Shown here piece by piece: positions 43,593 to 54,039 of a stretch of DNA of 64,000 nt (positions are counted from its first letter, which is position 1; each line of letters starts with the position of its first letter). The translations under genes and the position numbers were made by a program. The notes under the pieces were generated by a model. That model had not been told where the DNA came from, did not search any database, and saw nothing but the letters and a program-made list of their open reading frames with translations. The DNA lies in contig JAKZAN010000003.1 of assembly GCA_023053545.1 (NCBI GenBank), positions 1,267,501-1,331,500 on the forward strand, given 5' to 3'. The stretch is from Lepidurus packardi (lineage: Eukaryota > Arthropoda > Branchiopoda > Notostraca > Triopsidae).

Positions 43593-43613
43593 TGGTGCAT
43601 CGACCGGGAAACC
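43593..43613 (+). promoter_or_regulatory. Gypsy primer binding site (tRNA-Gly-like)
   Basis: TGGTGCATCGACCGGGAA follows the LTR end directly. The same bases serve BEL-2 (27284-27264), in a different retrotransposon class. Confidence 0.65.
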
Positions 43614-43716
43614 TGTTCTGAAATTCGCACATTCGTTTTGAAATTTACAAATCCGTTCCGAAATTTGTAATTTCTCCGAATCTCGAAAACTCGAATTGTG
43701 ACAAATTTCATCGAAA

Positions 43717-44703
43717 ATGGCCAGTAGACCCGTGGAAGATATAGATGTCGACGTCTCATCCATGGATGAAGAAGACGAAACCGAAGACGTTCCCGACCCA
43801 AAATCCGCTATGAAACTCCGAACCCAATCTAAGATGAAGCTCTTAAAGTTTATCGAAGAAATTAATGATTTAATTGCAAATCGCGGCAGCCGTGGCGCTT
43901 TACGTATTTTACGACGTGAAGTTGCGGAACAGTTGAACAGCGGGGATAAGCGTAATACCTGCTTTTGTGGAGGGAAAAGTTAACGATATAACTGTACCTA
44001 GGTTTGTAGACTGTGGCTCGGCCATTACACTTGTGAAACCTTGTGTATTAAGGTTGTTTAACTCTTTACCTGGTGTACAACCGGCAGATTTGCATGTGGG
44101 AACGGTAAAAAAAGCGACAGGCTACCGTTACAAGGTAAAGTGAAGCTTACGTTTTCGCTTTTGGGAGCAACTGTTGAACACGAAGTTTACGTGAGCTCCG
44201 AAATTTTTCATGGCGTCATTATTGGGAGGGACTTCTTAAAGAGAAACCAGATGATTGTGGATTACGAGCAGATGCAGCTTAAAAAAAAATCGGTGACCAT
44301 TCCCTTAATCAGCGAATCGGAGTTTACGACGGCGGTGGTGACCGACCAACAAATCTCCATTCCGGCTTTTCATGAAATAGTTGTTGCGGTGAGAGTTCCT
44401 GAATGGAAAGGATACTCTGGTATTTTTGAAGGCGAACAGCAGACTTGGGCAAACAATGTCATGGTCGCCAAAACGTTGGTTACGCAATCTGAAGGGAAAA
44501 TACCGGTAAGAATACTCAACCCAACGCCTTATCCTGTTCGATTACCACCAAATGTGACATTGGGAAGGTTATCCATCTATTCCGAGGGCGTTAACGCTAC
44601 AGAAGGTCGTTTGGTAAATGAATCATCTGATGAAGCGACAAAAGACTCTTCCCTACTAGAGTTATTCGAAGTATCGAGGGGCTGTCTCCTGACCAGAAAA
44701 TGA
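43717..44703 (+). pseudogene. Gypsy gag remnant and protease
   Basis: ATG 43717 gives MASRPVEDIDVDVSSMDEED and a short helical part, then stops at 43983. A shifted frame provides a retropepsin segment with FVDCGSAITL, where D-C-G-S replaces the usual DTGS/DSGS. Frame 44140-44703 continues protease and linker (HGVIIGRDFLKRNQMIVDYE). The gag capsid and zinc-knuckle regions are missing between the two. The protease frame ends in an ATGA overlap with pol at 44700. Confidence 0.7.
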
Positions 44704-46211
44704 AGTTGGAAGAGCTGTTGCGGAAGCACAAGAACGTCATTTCCCTCTACAAAAAAGACCTTGGCCGTACATCGCTGTTGCGTCACGAAATCCATACGGG
44801 GTCAAATCCACCTTGGCGAGTTCACCCAAGAAGGGTTCCAGCTCATTGGAAACCACAACTAGAAGAGATGGTGAGCGACTTGCTTGACCAACAGGTAATT
44901 ACACCGTCAAATAGTCCCTGGAGTTCACCTGTGGTCATGGTGAAGAAAAAGGATGGCACTCTCCGTTTTTGTGTGGACTACAGAGGCCTGAACAATTTAA
45001 CGACGAAGGACGCATATCCGCTGCCAAGGATAGACGATACCTTCGACGCTTTGGCAGGGTCGAATTACTTTTCGACGCTTGACCTGGTGAGCGGGTATTA
45101 CCAACTTGAGTTGGAGTACATTTCGAAGGAAAAAACAGCTTTTCAAACTCCCAGTGGATTATATCAACTCAATGTAATGCCATTTGGGTTATGTAATGGC
45201 CCAAGTTCGTTTCAACGCCTTATGGAGTTGGTTCTGAAAGGCCTTCAATGGCAAATCTGCCTTGTTTACTTAGACGATGTGATTGTTTTCAGTAAGACGT
45301 TTGAGGAACATCTTGAGAGTCTTGGTGAAGGTTTCCGAAGATTCGAAGACGTCAATTTGAAGGTGAAGCCTTCTAAATGTAAATTGCTCTGTTCGTCAGT
45401 TCCGTTTTTGGGACACGTCATTAGCCAAGAAGGTGTGTGTACTGATCCTCAGAAGACCTTGGCTATTGCTGAATGGCCTCGGTCGACGTCAGGGGATGAG
45501 ACACACCGGTTTTTGGGATTAGCCTCCTATTATAGGAGGTTTGTACCTCAATTTGTGAATATTGCAAAGCCCCTATATAGACTTACGGAGAAGAATGTGG
45601 TGTTTAACTGGAACGAAGTCTGTGAAAACGCGTTTTGTCACTTAAAGAAACAGCTGACTGAAACTCCGGTTTTGGCTTATCCTGATTTGTCGAAGCCCTT
45701 TATTGTCGATACGGATGCAAGTAACAGTGGTCTTGGTGCGGTCCTGAGTCAGATTGTTGACGGAGTAGAAAAGCCAATAACTTTTGCTAGCAGGTCATTG
45801 ACGAGGCCTGAGCTTAAGTATTGTATTACAAGGAAAGAGTTATTGGCCGTAAAATTTGCTATGACGCAATTTGGCCATTACCTCTTGGGACGTTCATTTA
45901 CCTTAAGAACGGATAACAGTGCTGTGGCATGGTTGAAGACTTGCAAAAATCCAACTGGTCAGATGTTTAGATGGATTCAAGAATTGGAGAATTATCAATT
46001 TGCCATTGTACACCGTCCGGGAAAGAAGCATGCTAACGCTGATGCTTTGTCAAGAAGACCTTGTTCTCAATGTGGGAAGCTGGAAGATGAAGAGGAGGAA
46101 GAGGATGGAGAAGTACCTTGTATTTCACCAGTGGCAGATAACTATGAAGTTGCTTTTGGCGAAAGATTTGATTTTTCAAGGAGCAAACATGGATGGAGTG
46201 AACAACGGTAA
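44700..46211 (+). CDS. Gypsy pol: reverse transcriptase and RNase H
   Basis: 503 codons are open. RT motifs are VVMVKKKDGTLRFCVDYRGL, FSTLDLVSGYYQLEL, MPFGLCNGPSSFQRLM and the catalytic box VYLDDVIVFSK. RNase H has FIVDTDASNSGLGAVLSQ, RKELLAVKFA and LRTDNSAVAWL, ending GKKHANADALSRRPC. All catalytic Asp residues are visible. An acidic linker (EDEEEEEDGE) follows, and then the frame stops where the integrase should start. Confidence 0.93.
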   Translation: MKLEELLRKHKNVISLYKKDLGRTSLLRHEIHTGSNPPWRVHPRRVPAHWKPQLEEMVSDLLDQQVITPSNSPWSSPVVMVKKKDGTLRFCVDYRGLNNLTTKDAYPLPRIDDTFDALAGSNYFSTLDLVSGYYQLELEYISKEKTAFQTPSGLYQLNVMPFGLCNGPSSFQRLMELVLKGLQWQICLVYLDDVIVFSKTFEEHLESLGEGFRRFEDVNLKVKPSKCKLLCSSVPFLGHVISQEGVCTDPQKTLAIAEWPRSTSGDETHRFLGLASYYRRFVPQFVNIAKPLYRLTEKNVVFNWNEVCENAFCHLKKQLTETPVLAYPDLSKPFIVDTDASNSGLGAVLSQIVDGVEKPITFASRSLTRPELKYCITRKELLAVKFAMTQFGHYLLGRSFTLRTDNSAVAWLKTCKNPTGQMFRWIQELENYQFAIVHRPGKKHANADALSRRPCSQCGKLEDEEEEEDGEVPCISPVADNYEVAFGERFDFSRSKHGWSEQR

Positions 46212-46690
46212 AGTCCTTGGGACAGATTACGCTTCAGAGTTGCAGAAGAATCTTATCAACGTGTATAAGATGGCCCAAACAAATTTACATATTTCTTATG
46301 GAGGGCAGAAAGAACAGTATGATAAGTTAGTGCACGGAAAGCGATTTTTGTTAGGAGACAAGGTGTTACTGAAAACAGTTCCTAAAAGAGGAAAGCATGT
46401 GAAATTTCACCGTCCTCCAAAGCAAAATTTCACCAAAGCGGATCATTCTCGGGGCTTATCATGGTAGCCAAACGGCAGCTCATATGGGATTTCATAAAAC
46501 TCTTGAGCAGCTGCGAGAACGGTTTTACTGGCCAAGAATGAGAGCTGATGTAGCTGAGTGGTGCCGAACTTGTTTGATTTGCCAACAACGAAACCCGGTG
46601 CAGAAGACTAGAAGAGTCCCTCTTAAAAATCTGAAAGTTGAGCGTGAAATTTCACCAACAAAGGACACGAAACAAACGAAACACAGATAG
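46212..46690 (+). pseudogene. Gypsy integrase pieces in inverted order
   Basis: First comes a piece matching the integrase C-terminus (ASELQKNLINVYKMAQTNL, KEQYDKLVHGKRFLLGDKVL, KRGKHVKF). Only after it comes the N-terminal H2C2 zinc finger (HMGFHKTLEQLRERFYWPRM, CRTCLICQQRNP). The D,D-35-E catalytic core is absent. In normal Gypsy elements the finger precedes the core and the C-terminus. Confidence 0.8.
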
Positions 46691-47029
46691 TCTTTCCTGT
46701 CCACTACATTAATCTACTTGTTTACCTCGTGATCAGGCTATAACGACTACTCCCTTTCCTTCGCGATACCTTCGGTTCTTATACTAAATCTTGCCCTTAA
46801 CCTTGAAATACTTGTCCCTGACCTTCACCTTGCATTCTTTTCTTGCCATCAGGTCAAGAATGACGAAAACCTGTGACTAGATTAGATTTAGCTAGCGCAG
46901 AGTGCCTCGACACTTGGAGCGCAAGTGGCAAGTTCGCCCTGGGAAAACCCAAGGAGATAAAGGTATATTATTCAAAAACCCATTGATGCATTGTGAAAAG
47001 GCGGCTCCTGATGACGAATTTGGGTCAAT
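46691..47029. other. No gene recognised
   Basis: Sequence between the Gypsy integrase fragment and the minisatellite. It contains CCTTG/CCCTGACC-rich stretches but no ORF with similarity and no LTR copy. Confidence 0.5.
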
Positions 47030-47275
47030 GACCTCTACATAATCTCCAATGCCCTCAACAGCCTTTCCTGGTTCCAGATAACTTTCAATGACTTCCAAGT
47101 AACTTTCAAATGACCTCTAAATAACCTTCGATGACCTCAACAAACCTTTCCTGGCTTAGGATAACCTTCAAATGACATCAACAAACCTTTCCTGGCTTAG
47201 GATAACCTTCAAATGTCCTCTAAATAACCTTCAATGACCTCAGGGGCCTTTTTCTTGGCTTCGGGTAACCCTGAA
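47030..47275. repeat. Minisatellite, unit about 40 bp
   Basis: ATAACCTTCAAATGACxTCA followed by ACAAACCTTTCCTGGCTTAGG occurs twice almost perfectly at about 47126-47215. Shorter and degenerate units (ATAACCTTCxATGACCTC) lie on both sides. Confidence 0.8.
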
Positions 47276-47335
47276 ATGAACGTCATTTGAAACGTGTGCA
47301 ACGCAATAGACCCATGTCCTAAACGTCACATTTTT

Positions 47336-50300
47336 TCACGTCGGGGTGTTTATTGGTTGGTTGAGAAACGGGACGGTTAGGCATGACCACTGCTCCGCTA
47401 CTGGCCATCCATCGTTCACTTTTTACTACGACAAATTTTTGTTTTTGTTTGTTTACAAGGCAAGCATGCGTGGAACGAGTACATCGCACAGTTCGTACCA
47501 GACAGTGGAGCTAGACAGACGTTCCCATCAGGACGATTTCATTTTCGTGATAGACAACTCATTCCTAGCTGTTATAAGACCAGGCGTTGGCAATTGACTG
47601 CAAATATTCCTAAATTATCAGTAAATACAAAATCAGGACCCCAGAAGATAAGTGGTTGTCCGAGTAGAGCCATGAGTGGCCAGAGCAGCGGAGCGAGGAG
47701 TAGAACCATGGAAAAGGAGAAAGACGAAATAGCCACGGGCGGTCAGAGCGGTGCAGCTAAGAGTAATACCACGGAAAAGGAGAAAGACGAAACTACATCG
47801 ACTGAAATGGAGTGGAACCAGGTAACCAGGAAAAGACAAAAACAGATAGGAAGTTCCGCTGAATCCGTGGGAAAGGAAGGGAAAAGACAACACGTGGATG
47901 CAGAAGGAAAGGAAAGCGTAAACCAAGGTGTAGGTAAAGGTAAAAAACCAGTAGGTACCAAAGGGCAAAATATAATCCCTCCCTCCAAAAATCAAAGCGG
48001 GACCCCAGCGTTGAAACGAACGATTGACAATGACCACCGTGAGGAAGAAAACATACCTTCTTCGAGCAAGGAGAACAAGGAACCCGAAGAGGAGTTAGGA
48101 GTAATATTCGCAACATGGGTAGACTTAGAAGGGAATGAGCAGTCTTTCCATAACCTTGGAACTTTGGTAGTAGCTGCCAGTATTAAAGAGAGTATTGGAC
48201 AACTAATTGCGGATACCAAACTAACGAGAAACGGGGAGTTGCTCATGAAAGCTAACTCTAAGGCCAATATGGAAAAATTGTTAGCCCTAAAAAGAATAGG
48301 CGAATATAATGTCAAAATCCGGAAACAGAATTAAAAAAAAGAGCTCATGCCCTAGTAAAGGGAGTCCCGGTGGAAATCCCGGATGATTGCCTATTAGACC
48401 TGTGGGGAAGGGACGGGGTGGAATACGTGAAAAGATGTAAAAGGAAGTTGCTATATGGGTCTTACAAACCAATGGCAATGGTCCAAGTAACTTTCAATAG
48501 GCCAGACGTACACATAGAGAAACTAATGATAGAGGTGTTTTCATACCCAGTGTCCATGGTCAACCCACTCCCACCGGTATGCTTCAAATGCCAAAAAATT
48601 GGACACACAGCAAAAGTTTGTAGATCAGTAATTAATCGCTGTGGCTTCTGTTCATCTAGCGAACACCAATACGCTATGTGCCCCAAGAAGGCAAAAGAAG
48701 GGGAAAAGGCGACTTGCTACAATTGCAAAGGACAGCACACCTCAAATGCGAGCGTATGTCCCAAACTTAAGAACTTTAAAACTCAGGAGAAACCAGTAGA
48801 GATCAAAAATACCCAGGAACAATTCCCCCCATTAATCCAGGACGACACCCACGAAAAATTCCAGACCAAACCCAACAGCTGAACCGCCAAATTGGAACAA
48901 TACTTGAATCAAGAACCCAACAAACGAGGAAAACTACGTACGCAGAAAAAGTACAAACTCAGACACTAAATAAAATGGAAATAGCTAAGATAAGTGTACA
49001 GACAATTGTAATCGTACTATCAATGGACTCTCCGCAAGAAAGGAATGTAGCTTTAGCCTCACTTCTTACAGCCTCATTCGAAATCCAGATCTCAGAATAT
49101 GACATATCACTATGGACCCAAGCCTAAATCCGATACGAATTATATTTTGGAATGCCAGGAACCTAAAACAAAATAGCCAGTATCTGCTAAACTACCTAAG
49201 TGACTCACAAAAAAAACAGAAATAATTTTTATTTCAGAAACATGGCTAAAAGAAAAAGATAGATTCAGTATATTGGGGTACAACAGTATTAGGATGGACA
49301 GAATAGGAGAAAGGGGAGGAGGAATAATTTTTTTAACAAAGAAAGAAATTAACTGTAGAGAAATTATTATGGAACCTTACCTTAAGGGATCTTTGGAATC
49401 GGCGTGTATTGAAATACAAACGGGAAAAGCAAAGCAAATTACAATACTAGGCATATACAACCGAATACTTTATCCAGATAACAGACACTTACAAATTCAA
49501 GAATTAAGACATTACCAAAAATACCTAAACGGAGAGAAGTTCATTGTGGGAGATATGAATGCTAATCATAACAGCTGGTCAGAAGGATCCCCGAATAGGG
49601 AGGGATCCATCTTTTACGAATTTATTGAAATGTCGCGAGATCTAACACTACTCTCAACCCCCTACAACGCTACCCACATAAGTGACGCAACAGGGAAAGG
49701 GACTACGATCGATCTGTGCATTGGTAGTGCAAGTCTAATAACATGCACCAATATTTGGGTCGGAAATGACTTGGGTAGTGACCACCTCCCCGTAATCTTA
49801 GATATAAATCTAGAAATCGTAACTACGAATACCAAACCAAGCCGTTGGATTTTTAAAAAAGCGGATTGGAGTAACTGGAAAGAAACCCTAAAACGTACTG
49901 ACCCAACAAGGAAAGAATACAATAGCCTACAGGAGAAATACACAGATCTATGTGATACCCTAATCGATGTTAGTAAAACTTTCATTCCCAAAACAAGTAC
50001 TAATATAGTTAGCAGTAAAATCCAAAACAAGTTGAACAAACCTTGGTTTAATGGGGATTGTAAGAAAGCCATCGGTATCATGAGATACGCCTTGAGGATG
50101 CTGAAATCAAATCCAACGCCGTCAAGTTTGGAAGGTTACAAAAAAGCTAGAGCAAAAAGTACACGAGTGGTTAAAGAGTCAAAACGACAAGCGTGGAGGG
50201 AATTTACTAAAACCATAACGGATAAAACGCCATCACAAATTTTTTGGAAAAAAATAGGATGGCTGACAAATAAACCGACTTCACACATTCAAAGCTTGAA

Positions 50301-52163
50301 AGTACCGTGCTCGTCTCCCGCGGAATATACCAAAAAACTGAAAAAGAGACAGCCTCGATCTTTGCGGACTACTTCGCATCCGTCCACAACCACGACATAA
50401 AGTTTGACATACAAGAAAACGAAATCCTAAAAATTCGAGAGGAAACTAAATTCTATATAGATAAAAACAATTGCAATGCAGAAGCTAAGCTGCCAAGAGC
50501 CTTCTCGATATCAGAAATACTAGAAGCTATAAGTGCCCTAAAATAAACTAGCCATGGTGAAGACGAAATCCATAACCTAATAATTAAAACGCTCCCAGGA
50601 AATTGGTCGTTTGCCATCCTAGACATAATTAATGAGAGCTGGTTGACAGGGGAGATCCCTGAGCAATGGAAAACTGCCGTAATCCACCCCATAAATAAAC
50701 CGGGAAAGCCACCAATAGACCCGTCCTCGTACAGACCGATATAACTAGCGTCATGTGTTGCAAAATTAGCAGAGAAAATGGTAAAGAAACGACTCGTGTA
50801 TATACTAGAATCCAAAAATCTACTACCTAATTTTCAGTCAGGATTCAGGCCACGTAGATCCACTGAAGACCAACTATTGAGGATAGTAAACGCTGGAAAA
50901 GAGGCCTTACGAAAGAAAAAATCTTTAGCGGTAGCAGGCTTAGATATCGAAAAAGCTTATGATAGAGTGTGGATAGATGGCCTGTTAGTAAAGCTAGGTA
51001 GGCTAGGGATAACGGGACCCCCTCTAAAATGGCTCGGAAATTACCTAACACAAAGGAAAATCAAGGTCAGAGTCGGTAGTGTATTATCCGACGTGAGGAA
51101 GATAGAAAGAGGGTTACCTCAAGGATCAGTCTTGAGCCCGATTTTATATAACGTTATGACGTATGATTTCCCAAGATGCGAACCCATTTCACCGCCAAGC
51201 AACTTCGCGGATGACATAGGAATATTCGCTGAAGGAAATGACGCTCTGGAGGCGATTAAGAAACTACAAAAGGACATAGTCAAGATTGATCAGTGGTGTA
51301 CAAATTGGGCCCTTACAATCTCACCGGCGAAGTCAAACTATATGCTAGTCACCAGACAAAGGGATTTGCCTAACAAACACCCCCACCTCCAAAACCAAGT
51401 CCTAAACAGAGTTAAAGAACTCAAATTTCTAGGCCTAAAACTGGACCAAAGATTAACTTTTAAAAATCATATTGAACAAGTCAAATTGACGTGTAAAAAA
51501 GACTACAGGGGATCAAAATACTAGCTGGAATTAAATGGGGTGCAACTCCGAGAAGCATACTAAACCTATTTAAAGCTCTCGTAAGATCTAAAATGGAATA
51601 TGGATCGGTGGTGTACAATATAGCCTGTAAAACGATAAAATCGAAACTTGATCCTGTACAAAATGAAGCAACTAGGATAGCCCTAGGCCTATTAAAATCC
51701 TCACCAACACCAGTGATAAATTACCTCTCAGGAATGTAAACACTAGAAACAAAAGAAACTGGGCCTCGATAAAATACTACAAGAAAATAGTGGAAAGGGA
51801 AAATAATGACCCCACGAAACAGGAAGTGTACAACCGAAGATCCGTATATGTCACCATAGTTCACAAAATACTAGACCGGATGAATGTGACTCAACTGAAT
51901 AACCCCACGCCCCATGCTCACCAAAACCCCTGGGATAGGATAATTGTACTAACAAATTTTCCCAGAAGTAGAAATAGTACTGAAACCCGAACACTCTTCA
52001 ACGAGTTAGTAGCAGAGCACTATCAAAATTTCACCCAAGTCTACACTGATGGATCAAAAACAGAACACGGGTGCTCAGGAGCAGCCTGGTTCCCCACCAC
52101 AGGAAACAAAATACAGATAAAACTGGAACATCAGAACTCCATATTCATGGCAGAAGCTATAGT
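47336..52163 (+). mobile_element. I-like LINE with RNase H, decayed, 3' end cut
   Basis: The order is leader, ORF1 with three zinc knuckles, AP-type endonuclease, RT and RNase H. RNase H separates it from the Jockey/R1-like LINEs elsewhere in the window and points to the I group. Coding sequence stops in mid RNase H at 52163, where the Polinton region begins. An upstream 44-codon ORF at 47466-47597 may be leader sequence only. Confidence 0.82.
47672..48882 (+). pseudogene. I-like LINE ORF1 (gag-like), frameshifted
   Basis: ATG 47672 starts MSGQSSGARSRTMEKEKDE, and a similar unit is repeated directly after (GGQSGAAKSNTTEKEKDE), an internal duplication. A Lys/Gln-rich stretch and a helical part follow to a stop at 48334. 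The next frame (48340-48882) has the RRM-like end and knuckles CFKCQKIGHTAKVC, CGFCSSSEHQYAMC and CYNCKGQHTSNASVC. One frameshift near 48335 separates them. Confidence 0.8.
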
Positions 52164-52169
52164 AGTATA
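49112..52169 (+). pseudogene. I-like LINE ORF2: endonuclease, RT, partial RNase H
   Basis: ATG 49112 gives IRIIFWNARNLKQN, then a one-base shift in an A-run near 49210. The endonuclease follows (FIVGDMNANHNSWSEGSPN, GSDHLPVILDIN). RT spans about 50550-51520 (FQSGFRPRRSTEDQLL, GLDIEKAYDRVW, GLPQGSVLSPILYN, catalytic SNFADDIGIF), with stops at about 50546 and 50742. RNase H starts FTQVYTDGSKTEHGCSGAAW and breaks off after MAEAI, before its remaining catalytic residues. Confidence 0.85.
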
Positions 52170-52199
52170 GGTACCACCATTACTGCAACCTCCATTACT

Positions 52200-52294
52200 G
52201 CAGCACCAATAGGAAGCCTCCATTTCCCCCAAGCCCCGCCCCTTTTACGGCTGCACCAATAGGATGCCTCCATTTCTCCCCTAGTCCCCGCCCT
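52200..52294. repeat. Duplicated CCAAT/GC-box unit (about 50 bp x 2)
   Basis: GCACCAATAGGAAGCCTCCA, then CCCCAAGCCCCGCCC, and again GCACCAATAGGATGCCTCCA, then CCCCTAGTCCCCGCCC. The units carry a CCAAT box and a GC box each, like promoter elements. They lie just inside the inferred element end. Confidence 0.7.
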
Positions 52295-52423
52295 GACGCC
52301 TGCGCAGTATGGTTTGACAACACCTAGTCCCTAGCGTTTCCGCCACTTTCACGTTGGCGCTGTCCTCACAATTGAGCAGCTCTCGTGTCGACAACAGTGT
52401 CCTCCGCAAAAAACTTAATTACC

Positions 52424-52578
52424 ATTAAAGTTAAAGACACTTTTTCGGACACGACATTAAAGTTAAAGACACTTTTTCAGATTCGACATTAAAGTTAAAG
52501 ACACTTTTTCAGATTCGACATTAAAGTTAATGACACTTTTTCGGAGATAGACATTTAAGTTAAAGACACTTTTTGTAA
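52424..52578. repeat. Five tandem copies of a 32-bp repeat
   Basis: The unit ATTAAAGTTAAAGACACTTTTTC plus nine bases starts at 52424, 52456, 52488, 52520 and 52553 (period 32, once 33). The last copy is degenerate. It sits in the non-coding left arm of the Polinton-like element. Confidence 0.9.
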
Positions 52579-52811
52579 GTTTAACCTTCGAAATGTATTT
52601 TCTTTCAACAAACACAATTACAAATTTATTCAAAATAATTTTTGGTGGTTTCACTACACTGTAAGATTTTTTTTGGAGAGTGTGCCATCATGCTCATCAG
52701 GCTATCAACTGTTGCACACACACTGATAACACCAACTCACCCACTCTTGCGTTTGCACAACCCCTCTGGCTAGGATGCTTGTCAGCTCACACTCATGTGT
52801 TTGACACCCCA

Positions 52812-53245
52812 TCAAGCTGTGGCTGTTATTGAGTATTCGAGAATACCATATAGTTTTTCATTGGTGCGCACTGTCAAACGTGTCACTTTGCTTTTCAATT
52901 GACCTGACGCATTGTTATAATGTTTGTCAAAAGCATACTCGTTGGGAGAGTCTTTCATTTTTTTTATCACATCGTTTAAAAAATTTTTCTCACCAATATT
53001 TGCTTCACAGTTTTTTCCCCATTGTTTAACTGTTCCATCACAACACTTAGCACTATTTTTAACATAATGTTGGAGTGTTCTTGTCCACATTTTAATATAA
53101 CACTGAGTGCTTCACTTTTGGTATCCATAGCGAATTGTTCTATAGAGAAAAACTTTGGAACAATACAATTTATCGATGGTGAGGGGATGTAGTCGTGATC
53201 GAATGTTGGGTCGATATACAATTCTGCACGAGTTCGCACCCTCAA
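52812..53245 (-). pseudogene. Unrecognised ORF pair, probably one frameshifted gene
   Basis: Minus frames 53245-52976 (VPKFFSIEQFAMDTKSEALS) and 53090-52812 (KNFLNDVIKKMKDSPNEYAF, KSKVTRLTVRTNEKLYGILE) overlap near 53050, as one gene with a single frameshift would. No domain was recognised. It lies between the tandem repeats and another unknown ORF within the element's left arm. Confidence 0.35.
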
Positions 53246-53398
53246 ACTCTTTGTATCTAAAACGAGTTTAGATTATTTATTTGAACATAAACTTTGTGAT
53301 AATAATTACAGTTTGCCGTGATGTTGGAGTAAAGCTTATGCGAGCGTCCACAAGAACTTCATTTATTTGTTATGTAGTAATATTTATTGTTATCACGT

Positions 53399-53470
53399 GT
53401 TACTACGTTTTTGATAACCTTCACAGCAGCACTGTAAATACCAAATTTACCCAAAATGAATTTTAACGTG
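53399..53470 (-). pseudogene. Partial duplicate of the unknown ORF at 53482-53934
   Basis: TGATAACCTTCACAGCAGCA and GTAAATACCAAATTTACCCA here match TGATAACCATTTGCAGCTGC and GTAAATACGAAATTTACCCA at 53855-53900. The matching part encodes residues near the N-terminus of the 53482-53934 protein. A further copy of its start codon region lies at 52660-52700 (minus ATGATGGCACACTCTCC). Confidence 0.5.
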
Positions 53471-53481
53471 TTGAATACATT

Positions 53482-53934
53482 TCAATACATACAAACATTT
53501 ACAGAATTATCGTTGTTAAATGTGCAGGTGTACACAAACATTGGTTCTACAATTTCTGTAGAAGTCCACGTGGATTGCATATAGTCATTCCACAGGAAAT
53601 GATCGGCAACATCCATCGACCAGGTCAGTCCATCATCAAGCAGACATCCGTTAATAGATTGAATAGAAGCGGTCTCACCACCAACGAATAGGTTCACAAG
53701 CATTCTTTGTTGAGAAGGTTCTGGAATAAACCGGAAAGCACAATCTTGCGCGCAAACCCAAATTTCGTTGAAATTGTTGTGAAACACAATCGGATCTTCG
53801 TTACGTATAAATTTAATACATGCTTGACTCGAACTATCACACGTTACAAGACATTGATAACCATTTGCAGCTGCTATGTAAATACGAAATTTACCCAAAG
53901 CAGTAACAAAACTTTTTGGAGTGTGTGCCATCAT
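53482..53934 (-). CDS. Unrecognised Polinton-arm protein, 150 aa
   Basis: ATG 53934 (two ATGs in a row) opens MMAHTPKSFVTALGKFRIYI. The protein has seven Cys (CLVTCDSS, IWVCAQDC, NGCLLDD, FVYTCTF) and an even mix of beta-type segments, so a small folded domain is likely. No family was recognised. Two partial duplicates of its 5' part lie downstream, pointing to local gene duplication inside the element arm. A longer start at a GTG upstream is unlikely in an animal. Confidence 0.5.
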   Translation of the reverse strand: MMAHTPKSFVTALGKFRIYIAAANGYQCLVTCDSSSQACIKFIRNEDPIVFHNNFNEIWVCAQDCAFRFIPEPSQQRMLVNLFVGGETASIQSINGCLLDDGLTWSMDVADHFLWNDYMQSTWTSTEIVEPMFVYTCTFNNDNSVNVCMY

Positions 53935-54039
53935 GCTCGTCGAGCAGTCAACTGTCGCACACGCACACACTCTCTGATAACGCCAGTGCACTCTACACAC
54001 ACACTAGAATGTTCAACGATACCAACTCTTGCGCTTGCG

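Larger units (their letters stand above)
42930..46690 (+). mobile_element. Ty3/Gypsy LTR retrotransposon, rearranged, 3' LTR not found
   Basis: A candidate 5' LTR (42930-43592) starts TGTTCCGGATGG, precisely where LINE copy E is interrupted, and is followed by a primer binding site. A short gag N-terminus, protease, RT-RNase H and two integrase pieces follow. No second LTR copy is seen before 47336. Gag is mostly deleted and the integrase pieces are out of order. Confidence 0.85.

Noticed and set aside
47466-47597. 44-codon ORF before the I-like LINE ORF1
   Set aside because: No similarity or domain; kept only as a possible leader ORF in the element entry.
52424-52578. CRISPR-like array
   Set aside because: The 32-bp repeats are contiguous with no unique spacers, and the genome is eukaryotic.
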